Below, one piece after another: positions 1 through 7,062 of a DNA stretch of 7,199 nt. The notes beneath the pieces are model-generated. The model saw only the letters and a program-made list of their open reading frames with translations, made no database searches and was not told the origin of the DNA. Positions within the stretch are counted from its first letter, which is position 1; every line of letters begins with the position of its first letter. Made by a program: the position numbers and the translations under genes. The DNA is from Clostridia bacterium (GTDB lineage: Bacteria; Bacillota; Clostridia; Christensenellales; Borkfalkiaceae): assembly GCA_900764105.1 (NCBI GenBank), contig CAAFMS010000018.1:1-7199 (forward strand), given 5' to 3'.

Positions 1-34
1 ACTCTTCTGCAACGTTCACATTTTCTTTTGCCAT
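1..34 (-). CDS. 5' end of an unidentified gene leaving the window
   Basis: An ATG at 34-32 on the minus strand opens a frame reading MAKENVNVAEE before the window edge. A good Shine-Dalgarno sequence lies 11 bases upstream, which is what makes this a credible gene start and not a chance ATG. Only 11 codons are visible. The lysine- and glutamate-rich start suggests a soluble cytoplasmic protein rather than a secreted one, but the product cannot be named. It is transcribed away from the large surface-protein frame, so the two are divergent across about 85 bases. Confidence 0.6.
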   Translation of the reverse strand, partial: MAKENVNVAEE

Positions 35-45
35 TTTGTTTTCTT

Positions 46-50
46 CTCCT
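46..50 (-). promoter_or_regulatory. Ribosome binding site of the minus-strand gene at the left edge
   Basis: Read on the minus strand, this is AGGAG within AAAGGAGAAG, 11 bases before the ATG at 34. It matches the anti-Shine-Dalgarno core well, with a slightly long spacer. It is the main support for the partial gene at 1-34. Confidence 0.6.
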
Positions 51-119
51 TTGCGTATCGGTCGCCACCGTAAAATAAAGTGCTAAAAGCAGAAAACCCA
101 ATCGGGTAATTACTTTTAA

Positions 120-215
120 CACGTCAACTGTAACATAACATATTCGGAAACTCTCGCAAGACTTGCGTTTACCGAGGGAGAACAGGTAGTTCCTCCCGAT
201 TTCACGGCTGAAACC
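120..215 (+). other. In-frame coding-like extension with no start codon
   Basis: The frame of the large protein stays open upstream of the TTG at 216, back to a TAA at 117-119. The 32 extra codons read as ordinary protein of the same style, for example TYSETLARLAFTEGEQ followed by VVPPDFTAETLPVRPGYY. None of the 32 codons is ATG, GTG, TTG or CTG, there is no Shine-Dalgarno sequence placed to serve a start here, and no hydrophobic signal sequence is present in any frame between 35 and 215. The segment therefore looks like the interior of a longer protein whose front end is missing, with the break close to 117-135. Confidence 0.6.
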
Positions 216-3200
216 TTGCCCGTCCGACCGGGGTATTACCTCGATATGAACGACCTTTGGGAAAAATATTATCCGTTTCTTGAAGATAAGGTAGACGAGG
301 ATTTCGACGGCAAATTCCCTGTCGTAACCTATGAAAACGCGACGGTGATATATAAAGGTTATCTCATCGTAAACACTTGTTATTATCGTCTGAAATGGAA
401 ACGCCGTTCGTTTACGGCTACTTTCTCTTCTCCCGTGTATCTTACCGCGGACGTCGTGACAAAGAACGAGACGATAAAGACCGCCGAAATGCTGTACGTT
501 CCGTCGCTCCGTTACTTTATCGTGCTTACGGACGGCATAGATATTCCCGATATTAAGGGCAAGAAATACGAGTATTTTTCGAGTACGAGCGGACTTCGCT
601 TTACTAGCGACTACTACACGGTAAATCCGGACGACGACGCGTTCGTCGGGTTCGATATTAAAGCAGGGCTTTATCCCGCGATAAGGGTGGACGAACAGTC
701 GGAATTATATCTGAACGACTTCGACGGCATAAAGAACGGCGTAGAGTTCGTAGCGACTTATTCCGACAAAAACGTATATACCGAAACCTACGTTTTGGAG
801 ACGGAAACGGTAAAACGGGTAAAAGTCGAATACAAACCGTTCGACTACGACGGAGAAATCCGACCGCTTCCGCCCGAAGAGTTTAAAATAGGCGGAGAAT
901 TTACGGAGAGCGGCAATACTTACGTTATAAAAGGCTATCGCGACATAAACCCCGAGGACGAGGCAAACAGCCGCTATTACGACGTTGCCTCTATGCCTGA
1001 CGTAACGAAAAACAGGATTTATTACGTGCTATTCGAACGTGAAGGATTTGACAAATTGCCGGTATTTTACGTCAATATCGTCGCTAACGGACATAAAATC
1101 GGCGAGTACGGCGTAAAACAAGGCGAGCCGATAGACGTTGTGTCGCTGAAACTCAATTTTTCCGACGAAACTGTTGTAAGCAGGCTTGCAGGCTATCCGC
1201 TTATGACCTTGGACGAAACGATAAAATCCTATTCGGTCGTTTGGGACGAAACGAATATTCCCGCTCAAATGCCCGAAAACGATATCACGGTAAATCTTAC
1301 TGCAAACTATGAGTTTAACGAACTTACCGCCGAGTTCGTCATAAGCGACCCCCTTCAAAGTTTTGCGGGCGGCGTGACGACCGAAACCCGCCCGAACGGC
1401 GACAGGGTATATACGGCGAAAGGCAAAACGTGGACATACGGTTCGACCGACGATACGGCGTTTTATTCCCTTCCGAAACTGAACGATTACATAGGAGACG
1501 AGGGCAGAAAATACTACGCTTTCTACGGTTGGAAAAACTCGCTCGGGGAGGAACTTCCTTACGGTATTCGTACCGCGTTCGTGAAAAACGAGAGGTATGA
1601 GCCGATATTTACGAAAAAAACGGTACTACCGACCATTGCGTTTATCAGCGTGAGCGATTACGGTTACGAGTATTATTACAGAATAGTCGAGGGTGATTAT
1701 TTCGGCAAAACGCTCGCGGAAGCGATAAGCCTTGAAAAGATAGACAGCCCCGTCCGCGGCGACGTCAACGGCGTTTTCGAGTACGAGTTTACGGGTTGGG
1801 GCGTGGACGAGAACGCATATAAAATCGGAAGCGAGAAAGACGCCGACGGCAACGTGAAAACGTATATCGTGTTCAAAGCGGAATTTTCAGAGAAAGGCAA
1901 GCCGCATACGGCGACTTTCGACGCGATGGACGGGGAGTTCGACGGCGGCGGGAAAACGCTTGAAAAAGTCGGCGTTTACGGAGACGACGTTTCTTCCGTT
2001 ACGCCTCGGAACTATTCAAACGAAAAGGGCGAATTCGTATTCGTTTGCTGGACGACCATTCCCTATTCGCTTGAAAACAAAGTCGATAAAGAGGATTTGA
2101 AAATCGGCAATGCGGATATAACCTATTACGCTTACTATTCGCTTAACCCCGCGACGATAACCCTGACTTTCAGGGGCAAAGTCGAGACGGAGGCGGCGGA
2201 CGGTACGGGGAACGTTTATTTCGGCGGCGATAAATCAAAAACCGAACTTAAAGTAAGCGATTTATACGGCAGAGGTTATTATCTCACGGCGAGCGAATTT
2301 GCGGTGGACAGCAAGTCCAAAACTTTCGTTCCCGATTACCTTAAATGGACGGTTGACGGCGAGGAACTAAGATCCGCGTTCTATAATGACGGGTATATGG
2401 CGTATATACCGTTCGACGACAACGCGACGGTGGAAATAGTTTTCAAAAAAGGAACGGCGAAAATCGTCAATATCGCATTCGTTTCCGAGGGAGAATGTTT
2501 CGAACCCGACGGAACGAATACAGGCGTAGTATGTAACGGCTATATGAGCGGATTCAGACGCGTCGCAAATTATTACGAGGCTTACGGCTCGACAATGGTT
2601 GCGCCAAACGTCGATTATTACAGCGAAAACTACTATCGCTTCGACTGTTGGAAAGCGAAAATGGCGGACGGAACGGTTATTTCCGTAAAAGCGGGCGAGA
2701 GGATAACGTTTACCGAAGATATCGTTTTCTACGGAGTTTACGTTCACGATAGGTTGGCAAAAGTTGAACTTACTTTCAGGGCGGATCCTTCTTACGGCAG
2801 CGTTGAAACCGACGGCGACCTTACGGGGTTAAAGATTTTCGACGACGGAAGCGTTGAAATAACCGACTTCGGTACGGCGGGCGAAAATATTACGTTCGAT
2901 AAAATTCCGTCGTGCAAAGGAATGAGATTCGTCGGTTGGAAGGCGAAGGGCAGCGATACGATAATTACGCAAAGCGAACTTAAAGAGACGGTCTACTCGG
3001 TTAAAACGACTTATTACGCGGTTTACGAGTCGGCGGCGGAAACGTTCAGAATTACTCTCAACGCGGCTAACGGAAAATTCGGAGACGGCAAGACGGAAAA
3101 GACGGTAGAGACCGTTCCGTTCGGGAGGCTCGCTTGCGAACTCGAAAAGCCGACCCCGAATGCGCAGGGGATAGTTTTCAGCCACTACGAAAACGAGGAC

Positions 3201-4475
3201 GGTTATCCCGTCACGGTAATAGAAAAAGCCGAAACGCTTATCGCGAAATACGCGAAGCCCGTTTCGACGTTTGAAGAGTTGCAAAACATCAACCTCTCTC
3301 TCGAACAGAATTACGTTTTACAAAACGATATTACGCGCGGCGGCAATGTTTTGGACGAAGTCAATCTCGTAAACTGGACGGCGATAGGCGCAAACAACCC
3401 GAGAGGTTTTTCGGGAACTTTCAACGGGAACGGCCATAAAATTTCCGTTTCGGCAAAGAGCGGGGCGAAGCAAAATTTCGGACTGTTCTCAAAGATCAGC
3501 GGTACGGTTTACAATCTGTCTGTCGTAGGTTATTTCCAGATAAGCGGTTCGACCGACGCGACCTCTCTCGGCGGGTTTGCAAGCGAAGTTGCGGAAAGCG
3601 GAAGAATAATAGACTGCCAGAGTTTCATAAGGCTCGAGGCTTATGTAAACGCGACTGAAAAATTATCCGTATCGGGGGCGATAGGGGTCAATAACGGACT
3701 TATAGACGGACTTATGACATCTGCGAGCGGCGAAATCAATATCGACGGCAACAAAGAATTTACCGTAGGAGCGACGGTCGGAACGAACAACGGAACGATG
3801 AGAAACGTCAATCAGAGCGGCAGGGGCGGTTCGGTATACGTTACGCTCGCGAGAAGTCTTAATTGCAATATCGGCTCGTTCGCGGGCTACAATTCGGGCA
3901 AAATCGAAAATTGTTTCTCCGAAAGAGAAATAACGATAAATCTTTCGCAAGGCGACAACGTATACCTCGAAAAATCCGTTTCGCTTGGCGGTTTTGCAGG
4001 TAAAAACGACGGGACTATCATAAATTCGACCACGCTGTGCGGAAGTCTTGTATATAACGTGAGCAATATTACGTTGTTTGGGGAAAAAGGGCTGTACCTG
4101 TCCTATATTTCGTACTTGGAAACGCCGCGTTATATCGTTTACGCCGTGGGTAAAGATGATCAAGGTCCGACATATACCACAAAATGCGTGATATATCTTG
4201 ACGAAAACGCCCAAAAGACCGGCTCGACGGAATATGAAGAGTACACGCTTTCCAAGTTCAGAGCGAAGTATCTTGCCGACGCTCAAAAGATCGAAGGACT
4301 CGGTCAATCCATTCATTTCGACAGTTTTGTTCCCGTAAATAATGGCAAGACTATCAATTCTAACGTAATAGAAAGTATAGGGACGGGCAACGGCGTAGAA
4401 CTCGTATCGAGTTGTAATTTCGACGAATTGAAATGGAATTATCTCTCGAGGTTGCACGATACCGTTTACGCCTGA
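216..4475 (+). CDS. Giant InlB-like/GLUG-like repeat surface protein, apparently N-terminally truncated
   Basis: The frame is 1,419 residues from a TTG and very rich in Tyr, Asp, Gly and Thr. Residues 1-430 are beta-rich and poorly resolved. Residues about 430-1015 form tandem modules of 84-101 residues, each with a core like F-x-G/C-W and ending in a Y-Y-A-x-Y or similar strand; the core Trp falls at 439, 528, 612, 711, 812 and 908, and a degenerate copy has Tyr at 991. This resembles the InlB B-repeat (Listeria-Bacteroides repeat) fold. Residues about 1019-1110 hold an F-x-G-T-F-N-G-N-G-H-K-I motif, typical of proteins with GLUG repeats. Five GLUG-like motifs (LGGFA, GAIGVNNG, GATVGTNNG, GSFAGYNSG, LGGFAGKNDG) start near 1118, 1152, 1184, 1219 and 1257. 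Such proteins are usually exported and adhesive. Here no signal peptide, LPxTG, SLH or transmembrane anchor is visible. TTG 216 lacks a ribosome binding site, so this may be a pseudogene or silent cassette. Confidence 0.75.
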   Translation: MPVRPGYYLDMNDLWEKYYPFLEDKVDEDFDGKFPVVTYENATVIYKGYLIVNTCYYRLKWKRRSFTATFSSPVYLTADVVTKNETIKTAEMLYVPSLRYFIVLTDGIDIPDIKGKKYEYFSSTSGLRFTSDYYTVNPDDDAFVGFDIKAGLYPAIRVDEQSELYLNDFDGIKNGVEFVATYSDKNVYTETYVLETETVKRVKVEYKPFDYDGEIRPLPPEEFKIGGEFTESGNTYVIKGYRDINPEDEANSRYYDVASMPDVTKNRIYYVLFEREGFDKLPVFYVNIVANGHKIGEYGVKQGEPIDVVSLKLNFSDETVVSRLAGYPLMTLDETIKSYSVVWDETNIPAQMPENDITVNLTANYEFNELTAEFVISDPLQSFAGGVTTETRPNGDRVYTAKGKTWTYGSTDDTAFYSLPKLNDYIGDEGRKYYAFYGWKNSLGEELPYGIRTAFVKNERYEPIFTKKTVLPTIAFISVSDYGYEYYYRIVEGDYFGKTLAEAISLEKIDSPVRGDVNGVFEYEFTGWGVDENAYKIGSEKDADGNVKTYIVFKAEFSEKGKPHTATFDAMDGEFDGGGKTLEKVGVYGDDVSSVTPRNYSNEKGEFVFVCWTTIPYSLENKVDKEDLKIGNADITYYAYYSLNPATITLTFRGKVETEAADGTGNVYFGGDKSKTELKVSDLYGRGYYLTASEFAVDSKSKTFVPDYLKWTVDGEELRSAFYNDGYMAYIPFDDNATVEIVFKKGTAKIVNIAFVSEGECFEPDGTNTGVVCNGYMSGFRRVANYYEAYGSTMVAPNVDYYSENYYRFDCWKAKMADGTVISVKAGERITFTEDIVFYGVYVHDRLAKVELTFRADPSYGSVETDGDLTGLKIFDDGSVEITDFGTAGENITFDKIPSCKGMRFVGWKAKGSDTIITQSELKETVYSVKTTYYAVYESAAETFRITLNAANGKFGDGKTEKTVETVPFGRLACELEKPTPNAQGIVFSHYENEDGYPVTVIEKAETLIAKYAKPVSTFEELQNINLSLEQNYVLQNDITRGGNVLDEVNLVNWTAIGANNPRGFSGTFNGNGHKISVSAKSGAKQNFGLFSKISGTVYNLSVVGYFQISGSTDATSLGGFASEVAESGRIIDCQSFIRLEAYVNATEKLSVSGAIGVNNGLIDGLMTSASGEINIDGNKEFTVGATVGTNNGTMRNVNQSGRGGSVYVTLARSLNCNIGSFAGYNSGKIENCFSEREITINLSQGDNVYLEKSVSLGGFAGKNDGTIINSTTLCGSLVYNVSNITLFGEKGLYLSYISYLETPRYIVYAVGKDDQGPTYTTKCVIYLDENAQKTGSTEYEEYTLSKFRAKYLADAQKIEGLGQSIHFDSFVPVNNGKTINSNVIESIGTGNGVELVSSCNFDELKWNYLSRLHDTVYA

Positions 4476-4486
4476 TTGAAAATTGC

Positions 4487-4598
4487 GGTATATCGACAGT
4501 AGTATATTTCCCTGCGGTGGTTATAAAGCAAAATCGTAGGGGACGGCGACTTTAAGGCGACGTCCCGATATTCTTTTTGAGAGAATGGTATATCGACA
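4487..4598. repeat. 12-bp direct repeat pair, 100 bp apart
   Basis: GGTATATCGACA occurs exactly at 4487-4498 and again at 4587-4598, on the same strand. The 88 bp between the copies contain the REP-like hairpin. The pair could be a target-site duplication around a small insertion, or two binding sites for a protein. No terminal inverted repeats are visible at the ends of the enclosed segment, which weakens the insertion reading. Confidence 0.45.
4536..4566 (+). repeat. REP-like hairpin with GTAG head
   Basis: GTAG at 4536-4539 is followed directly by GGGACG (4540-4545), a 15-base loop, and CGTCCC (4561-4566). A GTAG or GTGG tetranucleotide next to a GC-rich hairpin is the hallmark of REP elements mobilised by RAYT (IS200/IS605-related) transposases. 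Resemblance is by layout only, and no RAYT gene is in the window. A T-rich run (TTCTTTTT, 4571-4578) follows four bases after the stem, so the same hairpin could also act as a weak terminator for the upstream gene. Confidence 0.35.
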
Positions 4599-4635
4599 CG
4601 TGGCTATAAGTCGTTTAATCGCTAATTTCAACGAT

Positions 4636-4678
4636 AAAAGCCCGAGGCTTTCGCAAGACGCAAAAGCCTCGGGCTTTT
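4636..4678. terminator. Bidirectional intrinsic terminator between convergent genes
   Basis: A perfect 16-bp inverted repeat pairs 4636-4651 with 4663-4678 around an 11-base loop. The stem core is GCCCGAGGC. AAAA on the left outer arm and TTTT on the right mean that RNA made from either strand ends in a U-run after a GC-rich hairpin. It lies 160 bases past the surface-protein stop and 23 bases past the MATE stop, so it can serve both genes. Confidence 0.85.
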
Positions 4679-4701
4679 AATAATAATCAAAGTGTCGGAT
4701 T

Positions 4702-6036
4702 TTAATATCCGTATTTCTTTCTCTTTACGATGAGGAACGTTACGCCGAGTACGAGCGACATAAATTCGGCGACGACTATTGACAACCATATTCCGTTCAC
4801 GCCTAAGACGGCGGGTAAAATCATTATCGCCGCAGTCTGAAACACCATCGTCCTTATAAACGAAATAAGAGCGGAAGTCAGTCCGTCGCTTAGCGCGGTA
4901 AAGAAACCCGAAGTGAAAATTCCGAATCCCATAAACAGGAACGAAAGGGCGTAAATTCTGAAACCTCGAAGGGTAATATCGTATAAATTTTTATCGTAAG
5001 CGACGAATAATTTTGCTATCGGCACGGCGAGCAGTTCAGCCGCCATTACCATACAAACGCCGAATAACGCAACTATACGCAGACTTTTTTGCAAAAGGCT
5101 TTTCAGTTCGTCGCGATTATTCGCCCCGTAATGATAACCTACTATAGGCGCGGAACCGACGGTGAAGCCTATAAACGCTCCCGAGAATACCAAACTGACG
5201 TACATCATAACTCCGTAAGCCGCCACGCCGTTTTCGCCGACCAGATTCATAAGTTGGATATTGTAGAGTATGCCTACTACGTTCATAGCGATATTGCTCA
5301 TAAATTCCGAAGAGCCGTTTCCGCACGATTTGAGAAGAGCCTTTCCGTGGAACTCGGTTTTGCCGAGCCTCAGAACGCTGTTGTTTTTTCTCAGAAAGTA
5401 GATAAGAGGAACAATCCCCCCGATGAATTGCGAAAGAGCCGTCGCTATCGCCGCGCCCGCAAGTTTCATATTCTGCGGCAAAGAAAGGACTAAAACCGCG
5501 TCCAGAATAATATTCGTCATTCCCGCCGCAACCGTTATAATAAAGCCGAGCGAAGGTTTTTCCGCTACCGAGAAAAAACTGTGAAACATTACCTGCAATA
5601 TAAAAAACGGTACGGCGGCTATGAGTATACGGGCGTAAATTACACAATTTTCGAGAAGTTCCCCTTTCGCGCCCATAAGACTCGCGATTTGTCTTATGAA
5701 CATAAAGGTGGGAACGGCGACAACAACGCCTAACGCAAACGAAAAGTATACGATAAGCGAGAAATATCGGTTTGCTTTTTCCTTGTCGCCCTCGCCGTAA
5801 GTTTTTGCGACGAGAGCAGTGCCGCCCGTGCCGAACATAAATCCGACCGTGCCTAAAATCATTATTACGGGATAGATGAAATTGACTGCCGTAAATTGCG
5901 ATTTCCCCGCGAAATTCGAAACGAAAAAGCCGTCCACGACAGAATAAATCGACGTGAAAATCATCATCGCGATCGGGGCAAGAGTATATTTAAGTAGTCT
6001 TTTATAGGTGAAATGGTCTGAAAGTTTTATCCTCAT
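4702..6036 (-). CDS. MATE-family multidrug/cation efflux transporter
   Basis: This is a 444-residue polytopic membrane protein of normal MATE length (about 440-460), expected to have 12 transmembrane helices in two six-helix halves and to export cationic or amphipathic compounds using a Na+ or H+ gradient. Family features visible: TM1 with S-V-V-D-G-F-F-V-S (Asp35); the first-half signature G-T-G-G-T-A-L-V-A-K-x-x-G-E near 69-82 with K-A-N-R-Y-F after it; T-N-I-I-L-D at 174-179 followed by G-A-A-I-A-T-A; the second-half counterpart V-G-S-A-P-I-V-G-Y-H-Y-G-A at 293-305; and G-V-N-G-I-W near 412. The N-terminus, MRIKLSDHFTYKRLLKYTLA, fits the family start, which supports the ATG at 6036 despite a weak upstream GGAA as its only ribosome-binding hint. 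It resembles the MepA-like group. The substrate cannot be told from sequence. It is a single-gene unit with its own promoter and a shared terminator. Confidence 0.92.
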   Translation of the reverse strand: MRIKLSDHFTYKRLLKYTLAPIAMMIFTSIYSVVDGFFVSNFAGKSQFTAVNFIYPVIMILGTVGFMFGTGGTALVAKTYGEGDKEKANRYFSLIVYFSFALGVVVAVPTFMFIRQIASLMGAKGELLENCVIYARILIAAVPFFILQVMFHSFFSVAEKPSLGFIITVAAGMTNIILDAVLVLSLPQNMKLAGAAIATALSQFIGGIVPLIYFLRKNNSVLRLGKTEFHGKALLKSCGNGSSEFMSNIAMNVVGILYNIQLMNLVGENGVAAYGVMMYVSLVFSGAFIGFTVGSAPIVGYHYGANNRDELKSLLQKSLRIVALFGVCMVMAAELLAVPIAKLFVAYDKNLYDITLRGFRIYALSFLFMGFGIFTSGFFTALSDGLTSALISFIRTMVFQTAAIMILPAVLGVNGIWLSIVVAEFMSLVLGVTFLIVKRKKYGY

Positions 6037-6092
6037 AGCGATTTCCGAAAGGTGGCAGGAATTTTTTTATTTGCGAGATTTTCCGTTTGCCT

Positions 6093-6121
6093 ATTATATC
6101 ATGGTAAACGTTCTATTGCAA
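6093..6121 (-). promoter_or_regulatory. Sigma-A promoter for the MATE gene
   Basis: On the minus strand, TTGCAA (6121-6116) is followed by a 17-bp spacer and a perfect TATAAT (6098-6093). Transcription should start near 6086, giving a leader of about 50 bases that includes a run of seven A's in the transcript (6068-6062). No operator-like palindrome was seen overlapping the promoter, so constitutive expression is plausible. Confidence 0.7.
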
Positions 6122-6230
6122 AAGCGTATTATACAATATAGCATAAAAAAATATACTAATCAAACGAAATGACTACGTTTTAATAAAAAACGGAAAAAAC
6201 AATCGCGCAAAATTTATAGACTATGAAAGT

Positions 6231-6259
6231 TTGACCGACGAAAGATATAGTGATATAAT
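6231..6259 (+). promoter_or_regulatory. Sigma-A promoter for the acetyltransferase gene
   Basis: TTGACC (6231-6236), a 17-bp spacer and a perfect TATAAT (6254-6259). A TG one base before the -10 gives an extended -10 element (TGATATAAT, 6251-6259). Transcription should start near 6266, leaving a leader of about 23 bases. By sequence this is a strong promoter. Confidence 0.75.
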
Positions 6260-6278
6260 TATCCCGATATCTTATTTC

Positions 6279-6283
6279 AGGTG
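6279..6283 (+). promoter_or_regulatory. Ribosome binding site of the acetyltransferase gene
   Basis: AGGTG lies five bases before the ATG at 6289, in the short leader from the promoter at 6231-6259. It fixes 6289 as the start. Confidence 0.65.
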
Positions 6284-6288
6284 AAAAA

Positions 6289-6753
6289 ATGAAAACGGAA
6301 CGTTTAACTATAAGAAAAACTACGAAAAAAGACGTCGGTCTGATTTTTGATTTTATAAAAGGCTTAGCGTCTTACGAAAAACGACTTTGGGACGTCACGG
6401 GATCTTTGGAAACGCTCGGATTCTGGCTCTTTGAAAAGAAAGTGGCAACCGCGGTTATTGCGGAATATGACGGGTTAGCCGTCGGATACGCGATATATTA
6501 TCCTGTTTTCGGTTCCTTTTCCGCAATAGCGAACGCGCATTTGGAGGATTTGTTTATAAAGCCCGAATATCGCCGTAAAGGTTTAGGCAAGGAGTTTTTC
6601 TCGGGACTTTCAAAAATGTTAAAGTCGGAGGGGTTCTCGAAACTCGAATGGAGTTGCTTAGACTGGAACACTCCGTCTATCGGGTTTTACAACAGGCTCG
6701 GAGCAAAACAAGAAAACGGAAGAGTGTATTTTGAATATGAATTGAACGGGTAG
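6289..6753 (+). CDS. GNAT N-acetyltransferase, diamine/thialysine acetyltransferase-like
   Basis: This is a complete 154-residue single-domain GNAT protein, transferring an acetyl group from acetyl-CoA to an amine. The N-terminal strand and helix (IRKTTKKDVGLIFDFIKGLA, then SYEK) match the start of the SSAT-like branch. Motif A is clear: L-E-D-L-F-I-K-P-E-Y-R at 85-95, followed by the pyrophosphate-binding loop R-R-K-G-L-G-K at 95-101. L-E-W-S-C-L-D-W-N-T-P-S-I-G-F-Y at 119-134 is characteristic of spermidine/spermine and thialysine acetyltransferases, with Tyr134 in the position of the usual general acid. Likely substrates are therefore polyamines or lysine-like amines, but GNAT substrate calls from sequence are unreliable. 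It is transcribed alone from its own promoter, divergently from the MATE gene. No good terminator follows: only a 5-bp TAGTC/GACTA stem at 6754-6780 without a T-run. Confidence 0.88.
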   Translation: MKTERLTIRKTTKKDVGLIFDFIKGLASYEKRLWDVTGSLETLGFWLFEKKVATAVIAEYDGLAVGYAIYYPVFGSFSAIANAHLEDLFIKPEYRRKGLGKEFFSGLSKMLKSEGFSKLEWSCLDWNTPSIGFYNRLGAKQENGRVYFEYELNG

Positions 6754-6822
6754 TAGTCTGTTTACGGGCTGATACGACTAAATGATTCCGCTTGTTCGAA
6801 ATCGAAAAAACGGGGACGGAGG

Positions 6823-7062
6823 CGGGTTTGCTTGAGGTTTTTATCGGCTTCGCCCCGTATGCCCACCACATAGAAAAAGGACAACCGATTTTTGCTTTGG
6901 TTGAAGGTATGGGGCGGTAGAGGCTTTGCCGTTTCCCGCAAGCGGGAGTCCTACGGCAAGAATTTGCTAAAGCAAATTGACGACCGACGGCATTTTGGGT
7001 TGTGAAAAAACAACGAGTATCGTTTATGCCGCGGTAGCCGATAAAAACCCCAACCGAACCCG
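6823..7062. repeat. 240-bp element bounded by 27-bp inverted repeats
   Basis: The arm at 6823-6849 and the arm at 7036-7062 are reverse complements at 24 of 27 positions. Their inner 14 bases are identical: GGTTTTTATCGGCT at 6836-6849 against its complement at 7036-7049. Inside lie several further stems: ACAACC 6881-6886 with GGTTGT 6998-7003 (or CAACC 6882-6886 with GGTTG 6899-6903), TTGCCGT 6926-6932 with ACGGCAA 6953-6959, and smaller hairpins. A long closing stem around a branched interior fits a structured RNA; long terminal inverted repeats also fit a MITE-like element. No flanking target duplication was seen. Confidence 0.5.
6926..6978. repeat. Tandem hairpins in the core of the 240-bp element
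   Basis: TTGCCGT (6926-6932) pairs with ACGGCAA (6953-6959) and encloses a second stem, TCCCG/CGGGA, with a CAAG loop (6934-6947). Immediately after comes AATTTGCT/AGCAAATT (6961-6968 with 6971-6978). ACGGCA recurs at 6987-6992 and could replace 6953-6958 as partner of the first arm, allowing two alternative folds. Confidence 0.5.

Noticed and set aside
99..127. Promoter for the left-edge minus-strand gene from TTGACG at 127-122
   Set aside because: No acceptable -10 lies 16-18 bp downstream (CGATTG at 17 bp), so the -35 match alone is not enough.
216..218. TTG at 216 as the true translation start of the large protein
   Set aside because: No Shine-Dalgarno sequence precedes it, no signal peptide follows it, and the same frame reads as protein for 32 codons upstream.
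1614..1620. Run of seven A's in the surface-protein gene as a slippage (phase-variation) tract
   Set aside because: Only seven bases long, in frame, and single; too short to infer phase variation.
1029..4457. Several antisense open frames of 67-264 codons beneath the surface-protein gene, the longest at 3663-4457
   Set aside because: They mirror the codon bias of the real gene (few stops on the opposite strand), have low-complexity basic translations, and lack ribosome binding sites and family motifs.
5089..5647. Open frames of 134 codons (plus strand) and 176 codons (minus strand) inside the MATE gene
   Set aside because: They overlap a well-supported transporter in other frames and show no domain features.
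6795..6806. TTCG-AAAT-CGAA hairpin followed by A's downstream of the acetyltransferase gene as a terminator
   Set aside because: The stem is four AT/GC-mixed pairs and the tract is A, not T, on the coding strand; on the other strand the T-run precedes the hairpin.
6677..6871. A 64-codon minus-strand frame with an ATG at 6871 as a small gene
   Set aside because: There is no Shine-Dalgarno sequence before the ATG, it overlaps the end of the acetyltransferase gene, and the frame is already open upstream through repeat DNA.
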